Source: Terana coerulea
Taxonomy: Eukaryota > Basidiomycota > Agaricomycetes > Polyporales > Phanerochaetaceae
Direction: 5' to 3'
Assembly: GCA_024811115.1 (NCBI GenBank)
Contig: JAKOGH010000051.1
Span: 372,001 to 436,000, forward strand
Length of the DNA: 64,000 bases
Within the stretch, counting starts at the first letter, position 1. The number at the start of each line of letters is the position of its first letter. This document shows positions 51,289 through 64,000 of this stretch, in pieces. Both the position numbers and the translations under genes were made by a program. The notes under the pieces were generated by a model. The model saw nothing but the letters and a program-made list of their open reading frames with translations, did not search any database and was not told where the DNA came from.

Positions 51289-51679
51289 TGGAAGGACGGG
51301 AAGCGTAGCCTAGAGGTCGTCCGCTCGAGTGCATCCATCCCGCCGACCAAGCATCCAGCCCTTCCTGTCATTCAAACCCTCTCCTCTCGCCCCAGACTCG
51401 AGCATAGACCTCTCCAGCAGCGTTTCCAGACGTCGGGCGTACTGACCATCTTGGTGTTCTTGCGGGCTTGACGTTGGCGGCGGCGGGCTCGACTCTTGCT
51501 ACAGCGACGCTGGCGGCAAATCCAAGGTTTGATGAATATCCAAATTGGGCTATTTCGCACGTGCACTTCAAGCGCCCTTTGCGTTCAGGCGCGTACCCAA
51601 CATGATTATACACTCGGCAGTCGTGAACCGGTCATAAGTTAAAGTATACTAGTACTGGCTACTGTTACAGGTGCAACAT
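51289..51679. other. RPS4 upstream region
   Basis: About 390 bp between the RPS4 start and the 3' end of the TFIP11 gene, which is on the same strand. Short frames only; presumably the RPS4 promoter and the TFIP11 3' UTR. Confidence 0.5.
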
Positions 51680-54600
51680 TCATCCCTTCGCTGCTCGCAG
51701 GATCATATTCTCCAGCGAAATTGCTCGATAGTCATCTCCATCCGGTGCCCACACAGCATCGTCGAGGATATAAACCAACAACCCTCCCTTGCCATCCGCT
51801 GACTGTGAGACGCGGAATAGTGGCATTCGCGACTTCTCGTGTGCACGCCCTGTCGGCATGAAGAGCAGGTTGTGCGAAGACGCGTAATCCTCGACGATGC
51901 TTCTGAAAGTGATCTCTTGGGTGCGAGAAGGGCGTGGCTTGGGTGTGCTCTGCCTCGAAGCGGCGACAGACTGCGGTGTGACCAACGGCGCGCGGAGATC
52001 GGGCTTCGGGAGCTTGGTCGCTGCGTCTGGACCCAGTTCGAGGGCCGTGTTCATCAGCTGAAGGCCTCTCGTGAAGCCCTGAGCCACTCCTGGCAGGCCT
52101 TGCACATTTTCTGTGAACGAGTCCTTCCAGCGCGAGTACCATTGCGCAACCTCCTCGAAGCTTGGATTCGGCGATACGAGCCATAAGTGCAGCACGCTTA
52201 GCCACTTCGGGAAGAACTCGGTCTCGAGTATCTGCGAAAAGATAGAGGAACGCAGAAGACCCTCCCAAAGTAGGACGTCCTGCAGCGGTTGCATCTCCTG
52301 CTGTCTTGGATTGACCCTGAAGTCCTCTCGGAGGCGGGCGCCGAGTTTTGGTACGACATACTTCAGGAGCATGCTATCCCAATCGCCGATATCAAAGACC
52401 TACAAAACTATGTGTTAGCAGGATGATGAATGCGAAAATTACTAAGCTTACCTCCTTCCACGCTTGAAGGTCCTCCGGCATTCCCTCCGTAACAACCCAG
52501 CTACGTAGGATACTCTTGACTTTCCGACGAGCATCGCCAAGAACATCTTCCAGTCGCAAACCAATGTGAGGTAGCCATGGGAATACCAAGGTCCGTAGTG
52601 AGACCTTGTGCCTTCTGGGATTCCAATCGCTGATAGCCTTATGTACCTTGGGCAGTACGAGCTGGTCGAAGAAGTTGTCGCGAACAAACGGCGGAAGGTA
52701 TTTCGCCCAAGCTTCATAGAGACGTACTGCTGGCTGGGGGTCATTCGGTGACCAGTCGTTGTTGATCGATGACCGTACTTTCGGGAGCCAAGCATTCCAG
52801 ATGAGGCTCTCATATGGCGTCATGGATCTCTCACTATCGCAGAAAGTCAGTACGATCATGAGCGAGTAATGTATGGTAGACACGTACACCGGGGTCGTCG
52901 AAGAGATGACGGTGCTTGAGCCATATACTTGAACTTGCTGGAGCGGCTGCTCTTCAGGCTCTGCCATTTTGAGCGCTTTCCGCCACAGCCGGAAATTAGA
53001 CGTGAACGCAGTCGGGTCCTCCAACGGACTCCAGTTAGCTAACATTCTCCGCACCTGTGCATCACTAGTCAGAACAGCTGACCACCGCGCTAACTATAAG
53101 GCGAACACTCACCGTGGGCGCAATCGCTGCTACTACAACCTCGTCGAGACGGTACCGGTCGAACTCGGCAGGGTAGAGACCAATTAGTGTCTCGAAGCCC
53201 GGGGAAAATGGTTCCAAGGAAACGTCGTAAGATGACTTCATTCGCTTTGCCTGGGACTGAATATCATCCACGACGAGGTGCACCTGTTGCAATCGTGCGA
53301 TCACTGTTGTGAAAATTAGCACGCTGCATATGCATATACCCTTTCGGACTACGCACGTTGGGCTTCTTCGTCGACTCGCTTACCCAGTCTTTCATCTTCT
53401 TGTTGGACCCACTTCTTGCGCTCTTCCAATGCGCGCGCTTCCCGTGCGAGTCCATCCAAGTCTCCCTTACATGCTTCCGTGATCAGACGCAAGTTGTGGC
53501 GAACCTCCGGTAAACGCATGGGGTCCGCTGTAGGCGTCCAAGAAGCCACAGAGACATCGGCCAGAGACGATACTTCCCGCAGCTAGAAAAACGGTTAGTA
53601 ATTGCTTCCCATCAGCTCAATAAAGAACTGACTGTCGCTCCAGTAGCATCAATTATCTGTCCGATTCCAGGATTCGTGTCCTGCCCAGCCTCCGCGACAA
53701 TCTGCTCATACGTTTTGTGCTCGATCTTCTTTTTCGACTTCTTGGGCTTCTTCCACGCATCTGACCGCTCCTGTTGCTGAGCCTTAGGTTTTCTACCCTT
53801 CTTCGGTCGCGTTTCCTCTTCATCATCGCTAACAACCTCTCCGCGGCGCCGAGCCTCCGCCTTGGACTGTTCCGTCTTCTCCTTGAATCCCTTGAAGGCC
53901 AAACCCATACCCTTCGGGCGCAGCTTGCTTTCCACTGGGGCAACGATACCTGCTCCCTCCGTACCCAGACCAGTGCCTGCTGCCCATCCCATCTTCTCCA
54001 GCATGCGTGCTCCGAACGAACCTTTCAGCTTGCTGAAGTGAAGGGCCTCTTGGGCACTGAGCTGAGCGGGTTTTGGAGTAGAGGTGCCACTACCTGTTGA
54101 TCCATCGCGGACAAATGACCTCTGCGGACGAGACTGTTTACCGAACGAGGCGGGGAAGTGTTCATCGGGAATGGATTCTGTCACTGGCTCAGGTGGCGCA
54201 GGAGATGGGGATGCGGGTGGAGGTGTGTCGGTGACGGTGGATAATTTGAACGAGCCAATGCCCCCTTGCTAAATCCCGAGAACGTAGGAGCAGTGTGTTT
54301 GGATCCTGACCCAATACCGCCCCTGGAGGAGCCAATACCGCCTTTGGAGGGTCCTGAGCCTATGCCGCCCTTCGAAGCCCCAAGACCTAGTCCGCCAAAC
54401 CTTGGTCTCTCCTCTTCAGCCTCCTCCTCCTCGGACTGCGGGGAAGGTGCTTTGGATGGGTTATCCGCGTCCTCGTCCTCGTCCTCTTCGTCTTGCATGG
54501 CATCGCCCTCGCCCTCGGCATCGTCGTCTGAGCCATCAGCGGAAGAGTCTTCAGCATCAGCCATGGCCTCATCCACATCGAGGGTCTTGTCTATGTCAAC

Positions 54601-54894
54601 CTTCTCGCCTGCAGTGAACGCAGGTGCCTTGGTCCAATCACTGCGCTTCCCACTCCGAGCCCCCCTCCCCCGACCACTACCCTCGTCTTCGTCGTCACTC
54701 GCAAATACCCCATATATCGCGTCGTCTTTCCCGTTCTTCCTCCTCCGCTTGTTCCCATAAGGATTCTCGAAGAGCTCACGCTCTGCGCGTGCGTCGGGAT
54801 CATTAGCGTCAAAACTGGGGTCGAAGTCATTTTCCTCGCCAGGAGAGGAGTCAGAGTCGTCGTCTTCAAGAAACTGTCTCTTTCGTCTAGCCAT
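51680..54894 (-). CDS. TFIP11: TFIP11/Ntr1-type G-patch splicing factor
   Basis: Start MARRKRQFLEDDDSDSSPGE, the TFIP N-terminal region rich in Asp/Glu, with FENPYGNKRRRK and IYGVFASDDEDE. A run of GGIGSG repeats leads to a frame break in the CCCCC run at 54261-54265; one more C restores the frame into TPPPASPSPAPP and TESIPDEHFPASFG. The G-patch follows at about 54025-53890 (SFGARMLEKMGWAAGTGLG, PKGMGLAFKG). Next come a Lys-rich stretch and the long GCF-like helical C-terminal half with several introns (ESLIWNAWLPKVRSSINND, LVLPKVHKAISDWNPR), ending MILRAAKG. Family knowledge: it recruits and activates the Prp43 helicase that takes apart spent spliceosomes in the nucleus. Confidence 0.9.
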
Positions 54895-56080
54895 AGTGTT
54901 AGCGGCAGAGACTACCAGAATTAGTGTAGGATATTGAGCACCTCGAGGCTCGAATACGCGCGGGATGGAGGCAAGTGACTAAGCGCCCATATCACGGCGT
55001 AGATATGCAGGCGCTGAAGGCACCAACAAAACCAAACATTCATCGTGACCGAGGTGGTTGCAAGTGAACTGACTCTGAGTGCTGCGTTGAAGTTGACCAC
55101 GACAGACCACGATCGTCAATGGCCTTGTTGTGACTCCCCCGTTTGCATCCGACGAGATTGACTCCCGCATATTTGTCTTGGTTGGTCTGTGTTTTGTATT
55201 ATCTCTCATTTAATCCGTACATCCAGTAGGAGGTCTTGCTCTGGCGGCCCAGCAGTCTGGGGAATATCATGGCAACGAGGACAATCCAATGTATTGAGGA
55301 CAAGGCCAATATGACAGTGTACGTATGATTTGCAATAGAGTGTCAATATATGTGTCTTACGCAGCCGTTCTGCAGTAGAGCAGCGTCTTGGTGATTTGCC
55401 ACGAATATGTGCTCTTACACCGTTGCACAACTGTATTTATGAAGTTGACAGGGTGTGCGATATCTGGCGCATCAATCCTCTATGATGAGCCCATAATCAC
55501 GCCAGCCTTGTCGCTGTCTATCTTGCGGGCTGCCTCTGCATAATATCGGTGTGTCCATCCATAAACTGCATGCCCGTTGTCGCATGGTCTAAACTTACGA
55601 AACGTACAGTCGGCCTTGCTTTAGTCGGCCTTTCCTTCGGGCTCCTAGTTGAAATCTGTCATGAACGCGGAACTTCCGCAGTCCGATTCGGCGATTTCTG
55701 ACACAATTCACTACTATTGTGCGCCTTGCCGTGTGTGAAGTCTTGTCGGCCGACGTTGAAGGAGCTGTGCAGGAAATTGCGTGGTTCTGCAGCGCCGTAG
55801 ACTCATTCGCGGACTCTATCGACTCCAGTTGTCTAAGGGTGCTGGTCACGTTGACTCGCAAGAGCTCAGCGCAGTTCTCCAGCACGGGTACCCAGGGAAA
55901 TCGATCGGGCGCTTCCGGTGATCATCGTAGTATCTCAGCGCTTCGGTTAATTCTCCCCTCCTTTCTCCAGTCGCGGCCTGGCCATGGGGTCAATTTCACC
56001 ACGGCATGAGGCGTTGACGATAACGCTAGGCAAGATATAAGAGTCATCGGTGTTTGACTCTGGCGTACATCGCAACCACC
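54895..56080. other. divergent intergenic region
   Basis: About 1.2 kb between TFIP11 (minus) and the aminotransferase (plus). Only unrelated short frames occur, with no repeat or RNA gene recognised. Confidence 0.45.
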
Positions 56081-57894
56081 ATGGCACCAGCACTTCTCAA
56101 CGAGCAAGCGGAGATAGTCCAAACGCCCCTGAAGCCAACAGCCATATTACATCGCACGCTGTGGAGGCCGCCAATCGCAGTGTCCGCAGAGGGGTCTTAT
56201 ATCACCCTGGAAGATGGCCAAAGAATTCTAGATGCCGTCGGCGGTGCTGCTGTTGCATGCATAGGCAACGGGCACCCAAAGGTGGTACAGGCAGTTAAGG
56301 ATCAGGTGGACAAGTTGTCCTGTACGTGCACACGCTGTTTAGATGCGTTTTGTGTTAACCTACGTTGGCAGATGTTTACAACATGCAATTATCTAATCAA
56401 CCTGCAGAAGAGCTGGCGCGATATCTCGTTAACTCCTCCAATGGCGCGTTTGAGCAGTGCGGCTTTGTCTCTGGAGGTAGGTTCTGGACATGAACAGTGC
56501 TGTGTTGCCTTATAACGTTATATGCTAGGTTCGGAAGCTATGGAAGGAGTTATCAAGTTGGCCAGACAGGTCAGGGACTATCGATTATCCTCGACCATTT
56601 TTAGCATCTCTCACGCCCGTTCGTTCAGTACTATGTTGAGACAGAGCAGCCACAACGCAAAAACTTTATAGCGCGTCATCTGTCATTCCATGGAAACACT
56701 CTCGGAACCCTCTCGCTGGCGTCACACGCTGCCCGACGCGCACCGTACGAGGCCATTCTCAATCATGAGAGTTTTCACCATGTCTCCCCGCGTACGCGAA
56801 GCGTTTCAGAAAGCGGACGAGACCGAGGAGCAGTATGTTGAGAGGCTTAGGCAGGAACTTGATGACAAGTTCAATGAGCTTGGCTCTGACACCGTTATTG
56901 GCTGTAAGTGAGTCACACATCTCCGGCGGAACGGATCTGAAAGTCCAGTCACACAGTTGTCGCCGAAACCGTCGTCGGCGCCACAACAGGTGTCGTTCCA
57001 CCGCCAAAAGGCTATTTTAAGGCCATGAGATCTGTATGCAACAAGTATGGAGCGCTCTTCATCCTCGACGAAGTGATGAGCGGGATGGGCCGTAAGTTAT
57101 CGCTTTCTGTCACAAACCCTTCAGCCTCATTTCATTACAGGGCTTGGGTCCTTGCATGCGTGGCAAACCTTCGCGGATGGTATCAGTCCCGACTTGCAGG
57201 CGATAGCAAAGGGTCTCGGTGGAGGGTGCGTTCTGACTCTTATTCCGGAATCCAAAGATACCCGAGACTCATCGTCGTTCCAAGCTATGCCTCTATCGGC
57301 GCGATCCTTGTTTCCAAGAAGGTCGCCCAGGGAATTCGTGACGCCTCGGGCGTTTGGAAGCACGGTCATACGTACCAGGTAAGTAATATATCGTCACCGA
57401 CGAGTCCGGGCTTATGAAGAATCCCACAGGCTCACCCGCTGGCGTGCGCAGCGTCTCTAGCTGTGCAGAAAGTCATCGTGGAAGAGGATCTGCTTACGAA
57501 TGCTCGTAAGCAGGGTGACTACCTGTCGTCTCTGTTGCACGAGCGACTGCTGTCACCAAACAGCATTGCCGCGCCGTACATTTTCGACATCCGGGGCGCC
57601 AGTTCCTGGTGGGGCATTGAATTTGACTTCGACGGCCCCGGGACACAGAAGCTCGACCTGAAAGGCCAGACTTTTGCAATTACGGTGCAGCAGCGCGCCT
57701 TGCTCAAGGGCCTTGTTATCATGGGTATGTCCGGTACGGCGTCTTTGGACGGCAGCAAGGGCGATGTTATCCTGCTATCGCCGGCGTATAACATCAAGAG
57801 GGAGCAGGTTGAGGCTGTCGTTGAAATCTTTGTTGAGACTGTTGAAGAGGTCCTTAGGAGAGTTTCGTGTAACTATACTCACCGACTGTATTAA
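56081..57894 (+). CDS. class-III PLP-dependent aminotransferase
   Basis: Start MAPALLNEQAEIVQTPLKPT. Family landmarks: ITLEDGQRILDAVGGAAVAC, GNGHPKVVQAVKDQ, SGGSEAMEGVIKLAR, which builds the GSEA phosphate-binding site across an intron, and HLSFHGNTLGTLSLA. Then come FVAETVVGATTGVVPPPKGY, the ILDEVMSGMGR aspartate that contacts PLP nitrogen, and the lysine in DLQAIAKGLGGG that forms the Schiff base. The C-terminus is SPAYNIKREQVEAVVEIFVE. Layout fits acetylornithine/4-aminobutyrate-type enzymes; the substrate is not deducible. Two one-base deletions interrupt HHVSP-AYAKRF-QKADE (CCCC at 56786-56789 and about 56806). The TFIP11 gene is divergent and UFD4 follows 237 bp downstream. Confidence 0.87.
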
Positions 57895-58131
57895 TTCCCG
57901 AGCCTCTTTTGAAGCGGAGACGTGTGGAATATTATGGAATGTTACCGGCGGAATGGTTGCAGTTGATATTAGATAATAATTTTGAAGCGGAGATCTTTTT
58001 CGACTGGGCGGGAGTCTGAAAACTACCCTCTGCGGGCGTGAACCTCCCTAACTAGTGCCACCATCTGCTACTGCTTCACTTTCACAACGATTCTCTGTGC
58101 TCAGGGATCGATGGCAGGCTGTATACACTAA

Positions 58132-61100
58132 ATGGACTCTACCCAACACCAAGAAGCGACGTCGCATTCAGGAGAGCCATCAAGTTCTACGCCGCTAACC
58201 AACCTAGAGACCAAAGTACTACGCACCAGTGCACGAGTGAAGGCCGCAAAGGAGAAAGAAAGAGAACGTGCAGACCAATCGCCAGCTTCCGGCTCGACGT
58301 CCTCCAAACGTACTCGCGAGACCACGACACCGAAGGGAAAGGGAAAAGAGATCGTTGAGGACACTCCCAGAGGCAGCAAGAGGTGCGTCTATCCACGCGT
58401 CTATGCCTCTCCTAGGGCTAATCATCCTCGACTCAAATTGCACAGAGCCCGCCGTGCGACATTCCCCCCAGCGACAGCACTTGTCATTAACGAGCCCCCC
58501 AAAGACGCCAAAGGCAAGAAGCGCGCAGTCCCTGACGAGAATTCCGAAGAGGAGGCCACCACATCTGTTTCCGCCCCAGTCAAGCGTGCACGACCCAGCG
58601 CCGCGTATTCTCTCCGATCCCGCGTAGAAAGCAACACAACATCCACCGATATGCCGAAGAAGACAAGGTGTGGCCGTTTGTTCCCTCGCTGTTATGCGGT
58701 TACTGATCCCTTATAGATCCACTTCCGGAAAGGGCAAGGCTACGACCAGAAGTAAGGCTATGCCCGGTGCTATACCCAGCTCATCCAGAGCCGAGGACGA
58801 GGACGTCGAGATGCTCGATGCCGACTTCATGCACGAAGACGCTCACAATCCTAGCGGGAGGCATGATGAGGAGGACGACGAGGAGGATGTCATCGAAGAC
58901 GGAGGAGAGGGCGGAGGAAGTGAACATGATGACGACGAGGACGATGCTGAGGACGCAAGAGTGGCCGCAGCATTCGGTGGTGGGGACGACGCGGCACCGC
59001 TATCGATGTTTGGCGACTTCCGACATTTGGGAAGCTACATGCTCGGGCTATCTACTCGGTTGAAGACTATGCTGAATAACATCAAGCGGACTGCGGATCC
59101 CACAACCCGCCTTCTCACCCTACAAGAGCTTAGCGAACTACTCAGTATCAGCACCGAGGACACGTTGGCCGGCTCCTTCCAGGTTGAGTCGTTTGTCCGG
59201 GAACTTGTCAGGATTCTTGGCGGGTCCGGCAACGAACCTGAAGGCGATGAAGATGAGGAACGTGAACAGGATGAAGACGCGCAACTTGCAGCAGCCCTCG
59301 CCCTCAGTACCGGAGGTGGTGCATTTCAAGGTGACGAGAACCTGGAAGCACAGGTGCTTGCGTGTCGATGCTTGGCGAACTTAATGGAAGCGCTACCTGG
59401 AGTAGCTCACACGGTGGTCTACCATGGGGCCATTCCTGTGCTCTGTAGCAAATTGATCGAAATATCCTACATAGATCTTGCAGAACAGACACTGAGCGTA
59501 AGTCTTGTTGTGCCTTCATCTTCTTCCAGAGCGGTTTTATATGTCGCTTTCAGACCATGGAGAAGATTTCAGAGGAATTCCCAAGTTCGATCGTCCGGGA
59601 AGGTGGTCTAGCTGCCCTCCTCAATTACCTCGACTTCTTCTCAATAGCTGTGCAACGAACCGCTCTTCAGGCTGCCTCCAACTGTTGCCGGAACATATCC
59701 CCTGAACACTTCCCTATGATTCGAGGCGTATGGCCTATCATACGGAATTGTCTAGGCTATACCGACCAGCGACTGGTGGAGTACGCCTGCCTGTGCGTCA
59801 TCCGAGTAATAGACGCATACCATCGTGCATCCCCTGAGAACCTGGAAGCTCTGGTCGACACAGAGCTCATCCAAGCTGTCAACAACCTCTTGATGCCATC
59901 CGGAGGGTCGCCGTTGATTGCTGCCAACACGTTCACGCTGTTACTTCGAGCCCTTGCAACTGCTGCACGTGCTAGCCCCAAGATCACTCTCGTCTTGCTG
60001 GAAGCCGGCATCGTCGATACCCTCTATCAAATTCTCACAGGTGTCCTTCCTCCGTCGTCGAGTGGTATTGAGGAGCAAGGGGACTCTGGTAGCGGCCAAG
60101 GTTTAGGCGGCGGGCTTGCTGATATGACAGTTATGGAGAACCTAGCGCATCGCCCGAAGGACCAGGTCGAAGAGGCTCTCAGCTTGATCTCGGAACTTAT
60201 GCCTCCATTACCCAAAGGTCTGTCTCTCGACCAGCTGTGAGTTGGATGATGCTAATGGCGTTTCAGATGGCGTATTCGACCACAAATCATATACCGAGAA
60301 GTCCCTCGGCCGGATGGTCAAGGCGAAGGCGAAGGCCGAGCGTGCTGCCGCGCGTCTGGCTGCAGCTGGACCTTCTGGTGAGGCTGTGGCAATACCGCCT
60401 CCTACAGTCGCCGCAACATCCGCTATCGTTGCCTCTGAAGAGAGCCCCGCCCCTGAGTCTACTGGAGACACCCAATCTCAAGCCGATGGGGAGGCGCCCC
60501 CGGTTGTCCCAGCTAAGGAGACGCCAGTTGGCCGGACGGAGCTGTTGCGCTCGAAGCCTGAAGTGGTTGGCAGATTTATGCAGCTGATGGTGCCCATTCT
60601 AGTGGACGTCTATGCCGCGAGCGTGGTCACTCCAGTGCGCATCAAGAGCTTGACAGGCGTGTTGAAAGCGGTCAGCTTCCTCGACGCGGACGAACTCAAG
60701 CGTGTATTCACTGTAAGCATTCGATGCATCGTTTGGAGTCGATGTATGCTGATGTATGCCTCAGTTTGTGCCCGTGGCTAGCTTTGCATCTTCCATCTTG
60801 TCGTCGAAAGACTCGCCCTCCTTGGTTATCGCTGCGCTACAGCTTGTTGAGCTGCTTTTGAACAAGGTTCCGGCGGAGTACAAGCCTGTATTCCGTCGAG
60901 AAGGCGTCTTCCACGAGATCGAGGCCCTAGCTGCAAGGACTCTGGCGAGCTCGAAGTCAAAGGACAAGGACAAGGAGGCCTCTGAAAATGCGTCACCGGC
61001 AGACACAGCCACCGCTCAAATTCCACCTCCAGCGTCGCTAGCCTTTGTGCCAGGCTACAAGAAGCTTTCGTCCCTTGCCATCGACCCCGACGACGCTATC

Positions 61101-64000
61101 ACAATTCGTGCGCGAGTGATCAAGTTCAAGTTCCTAAGCGCCGACGATGCCGACGAAGAGGACAACTTGGCCGCATCGCTTGCCCGGCTGGTAACCCGTC
61201 TATCGGACAAGGAAGCCCAGGAAAAGGATCTGCTTCCAGCCTTGGTTGAACTCGCTAGTCTTTTTGCATCTCCGCATACATCCGTCTCCAGCTTCGAGCT
61301 TCTGCAAGGCGGAGTTGTGGACGGGCTTTTACAGTTCATCTCAGACCCCGAGCGCAGCGGTGAGTCTATATTTGGCAAATGTGCGCTCGGTCTTGCTGAT
61401 CTTTCTGTAGTGAGCGTTGCTCACCGACGGGAACTGTTCTTCGACACTTTCACTAGTCGAAGGGTGGCGGGTTTCAATGACGCGCAGACGCCCCTCTCGA
61501 TCTTCGTCAAGAAGTTGCAGGAAAGTTTGACCCGCATGGAGTCCTTCGAGGTAGTTACAGTTGCCCAAAGTGCTGACGGTAAGTTTGTTCCCAAGTACCC
61601 TGTAAACTTGCATTTATTTATTGCCAACAGAGTCAAAGAGAAGTTCACCCTCGCTTTTGGCTAGGCAGCTTCGTCTCCGGCTGCAGGAGCAGAAGACTCA
61701 GATATGCCCAAGAACCTGAGCAATATCATCGTCTCGATCCATGCCATAGCCACATTCCAGGCCCTGCATGACTACTTACGCCCTCGAGTGGCTGGTTTGA
61801 TGGCCGGTGGCTCCAGGCTATCTGGCATGCTCGCCGCCCTGGCAGCATCTGGTTTAGCGCCCGGACCATCGTCAGGTCTTCGAGAAGCCCTCGATGCAGC
61901 GAAAGCCGCAGCTGAGAGCGCTTCCGCCAACGGAGGCGGGGTGACGCGACGACGGAGTCAACGTCTCAGCGCGAAGAAGGCGGACCATTCGAAGGAACCT
62001 GACGCCGGTGCAGATGCGGGAGCTGCTGGAAGCGAGCAACCCGCTGCCTCTTCCGCATCTGCCCTCTTGGACCCATCGGAACCTGTAGCTGGAGAATCCG
62101 CGCCCAGTGACACAGTCGTCAACGAGGATGAGTACGGCGACTTCACGGATGAAGAAGTGGATGTCGATGCGGAGGTATGTGACCATTTTGAGCTGTCAAC
62201 AAATATTGCTAAAAATGTACGTAGGTTATTGAGGATGAGGGTGACGACCATCCAGAGCCTGAGAAGACTGTGACCGTGTCTGTTGGTGATGGTAGGCTCT
62301 CATGTTGGTCTTAGTTAGTCGTGTCTTACACCAGTGTAGATGGCTCCAGGGTAGTCGCTCAGACGCCGGAGGGCACACGGGTGGCGACGCCTAACCCCGC
62401 GAAACCGCCTTCAGCAGCCCGTAGCGCTGGCACGCCAAGAGCATCCTACGCTGCCGCATTGAAGACAAAGCCCAGCGATTGGCACCTCGAGTTTTCTATG
62501 GACGACCAGAAGTTGCCCCTCGACCTGACGATTTACGGTGCGATACATCAACAGGAAGCGCGCAAAAAGTCGGGCCTGCCCCCCAGCATGATTTGGCAAG
62601 GTATCTACACGGTTAAGTTTAAGAAGGTACCCGGGCCTGCGCCTACGGCGGAATGTGAGCACTATCAGCGTCTTATTTGTCGCAGGACGCTGACTGTCGT
62701 TCGTGTCATATCATAGCTCGCGGCGATGACGTCTCCACGAGGAGCCGGTCGCCTGCACCCTCCTTGTCATCCTTGCCCGAAGACTCTCCCCATGCAAAGA
62801 TTTTACGGCTTCTCCGAGTGCTGCACAAGCTAAATGTGGTGGAGAGTGAACGTGCCCTTTCAAATCATGGAATCCGCGCCTTGCCAGAATCGGCTTTCGT
62901 TAATAACAAGCTGACAGCCAAGCTCACCCGTCAGTTGGAGGAGCCTATGATTGTTGCTAGGTGAGAGAGGTCGTTTCTTCGCCACTCCTTTCAGAGCTAA
63001 TCGTACATGTAGCTCTTGTCTGCCGGATTGGGCTCTGGATCTTCCTCAACACTTCCCCTTCCTTTTCCCGTTCGCTACTCGCTATAACTTCTTGCAGTCA
63101 ACATCCTTTGGTTACGCACGTCTCATCTTGAAGTGGCAGAGTCAACAATCAAGAGGACAAGACAGCAACTCCCGCCGAGACGACGGCGTCGGCTTCCTAG
63201 GCCGGCTTCAGAGACAGAAGGTTCGGATTTCCCGCAAGCATATTCTGGAATCCGCCGTCAAGGTCTTTGAACTGTACGGCTCGTCATCGTCCATCCTTGA
63301 GGTTGAATACTTCGAGGAGGTCGGCACCGGCCTGGGACCTACCCTGGAGTTCTACTCCTTGGTTTCGAAGGAGTTCGCTCGACGGGATTTGAAGATCTGG
63401 CGAGACGCAGACGACACTCATCCAGGGCCTTATGTCCACCATCCAACTGGCCTGTTCCCGTCTCCGATAGCTCCTGAGGACCTCGCCAACGACGGCGGAC
63501 AGAAGCGCACGCACATCTTCAAGGTCATCGGCCAGTTCGTCGCTAAAGCTATGTTGGACTCCCGCATCATCGATCTGTCTGTCAACAAGATCTTCCTCAA
63601 ACTCATCCTTGGCGATGAGATTCCTTTGACCATCGAGAATTTGAGAGTGAGTACATATTTTACCAAGCGGCCCAGTGTTGTGCTGACAAACAAACAGCGC
63701 GTTGACCCCGCCTTGGCTGAGTCTCTTGTAAAGCTACGCAATATGAATGCACCCGATGGCCAGAGCGAGAAGGTTAGTCAGTCGGCAATTGAGATGTTAA
63801 CGCTTGCTGAATGCCGGCTTCAGATCCGCCGCAAGCTGGGCATGGTCAATGTGGAGGATTTGGCTCTCGACTTCACGATCCCAGGATACAACATCGAGTT
63901 GCTGGTGAGTGCTAACCGCGCCAGTTCATTAGTTCTACGGGCTGACTATGAGCGCTAGCCTGGCGGACGTGACATCGCCGTTACCGCGGAGAACGTGGAG
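58132..64000 (+). CDS. UFD4: UFD4/TRIP12-type HECT E3 ubiquitin ligase (3' end outside window)
   Basis: Start MDSTQHQEATSHSGEPSSST. The basic, low-complexity N-terminus is spliced across two introns, then an acidic block follows (EDEDVEMLDADF, EEDDEEDVIEDG). Next comes an armadillo/HEAT region from GSYMLGLSTRLKTMLNNIKR (59030) to LISELMPPLPKG (60220), typical of UFD4/TRIP12. The central part has DGVFDHKSYTEKSLGRMVK and VGRFMQLMVPILVDVY. The HECT domain starts about 63110: SFGYARLILKWQSQQ, RQKVRISRKHILESA, LEVEYFEEVGTGLGPTLEF, THIFKVIGQFVAKAMLDSR. The last exon seen, beginning PGGRDIAVTAENVE, is cut at the window edge, so the catalytic cysteine lies beyond it. Family role: ubiquitin-chain extension in the ubiquitin-fusion degradation pathway. 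No frame break was noticed. Confidence 0.93.

Noticed and set aside
54266..54760. Plus-strand Ser/Pro-rich frame of 164 codons
   Set aside because: It is the antisense shadow of the acidic and Gly-rich TFIP11 N-terminus.

Overview
The window is from a filamentous basidiomycete, most likely an agaricomycete of the wood-decay (polypore) type. Genes are split by many 50-66 nt GT-AG introns. There is a GH7 cellobiohydrolase with a CBM1 tail, a Plavaka-type (Tnp2) transposase, a chromodomain Ty3/Gypsy retrotransposon, and agaricomycete-style MYND and MLKL-like kinase genes. The species cannot be named from this sequence alone.

Layout. 457-4361: a MYND zinc-finger gene and a secreted cellobiohydrolase, both on the minus strand. 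5500-22400: a block of mobile DNA. It holds three copies of a 355-bp TA-flanked MITE rich in GGGTAA-like runs. Its core is a very large palindrome (6721-22012) with arms of about 3.06 kb around a 1.5-kb loop that carries a truncated MLKL-like kinase gene. The right arm is split by a 7,666-bp Plavaka-type DNA transposon (11828-19493). The uninterrupted left arm preserves the empty site and shows a 7-bp target duplication. 22630-25694: a glycine-rich-domain (GRDP/DUF1399-type) gene. 26224-34125: a full-length 7.9-kb chromodomain Ty3/Gypsy element with LTRs that look identical. It sits between the GRDP gene and MMS19, has a predicted Tf1-like self-priming site, and carries an extra ORF after pol with two zinc knuckles.

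34444-64000 is gene-dense housekeeping DNA: MMS19/MET18 (Fe-S protein assembly), a coiled-coil protein, a small secreted cysteine-rich protein, a PB1 + five-ZZ-finger protein (p62/NBR1-like), an MFS transporter, ribosomal protein eS4, a TFIP11/Ntr1 G-patch splicing factor, a class-III aminotransferase, and a UFD4-type HECT ubiquitin ligase cut by the window end.

A caution applies to every gene. Several conserved genes (GH7, GRDP, MMS19, TFIP11, aminotransferase, MFS, RPS4) carry single-base deletions, mostly in short homopolymer runs, that break an otherwise perfect frame. This looks more like uncorrected sequencing error than mass pseudogenisation, and it weakens any claim that the frameshifted transposon genes are dead.
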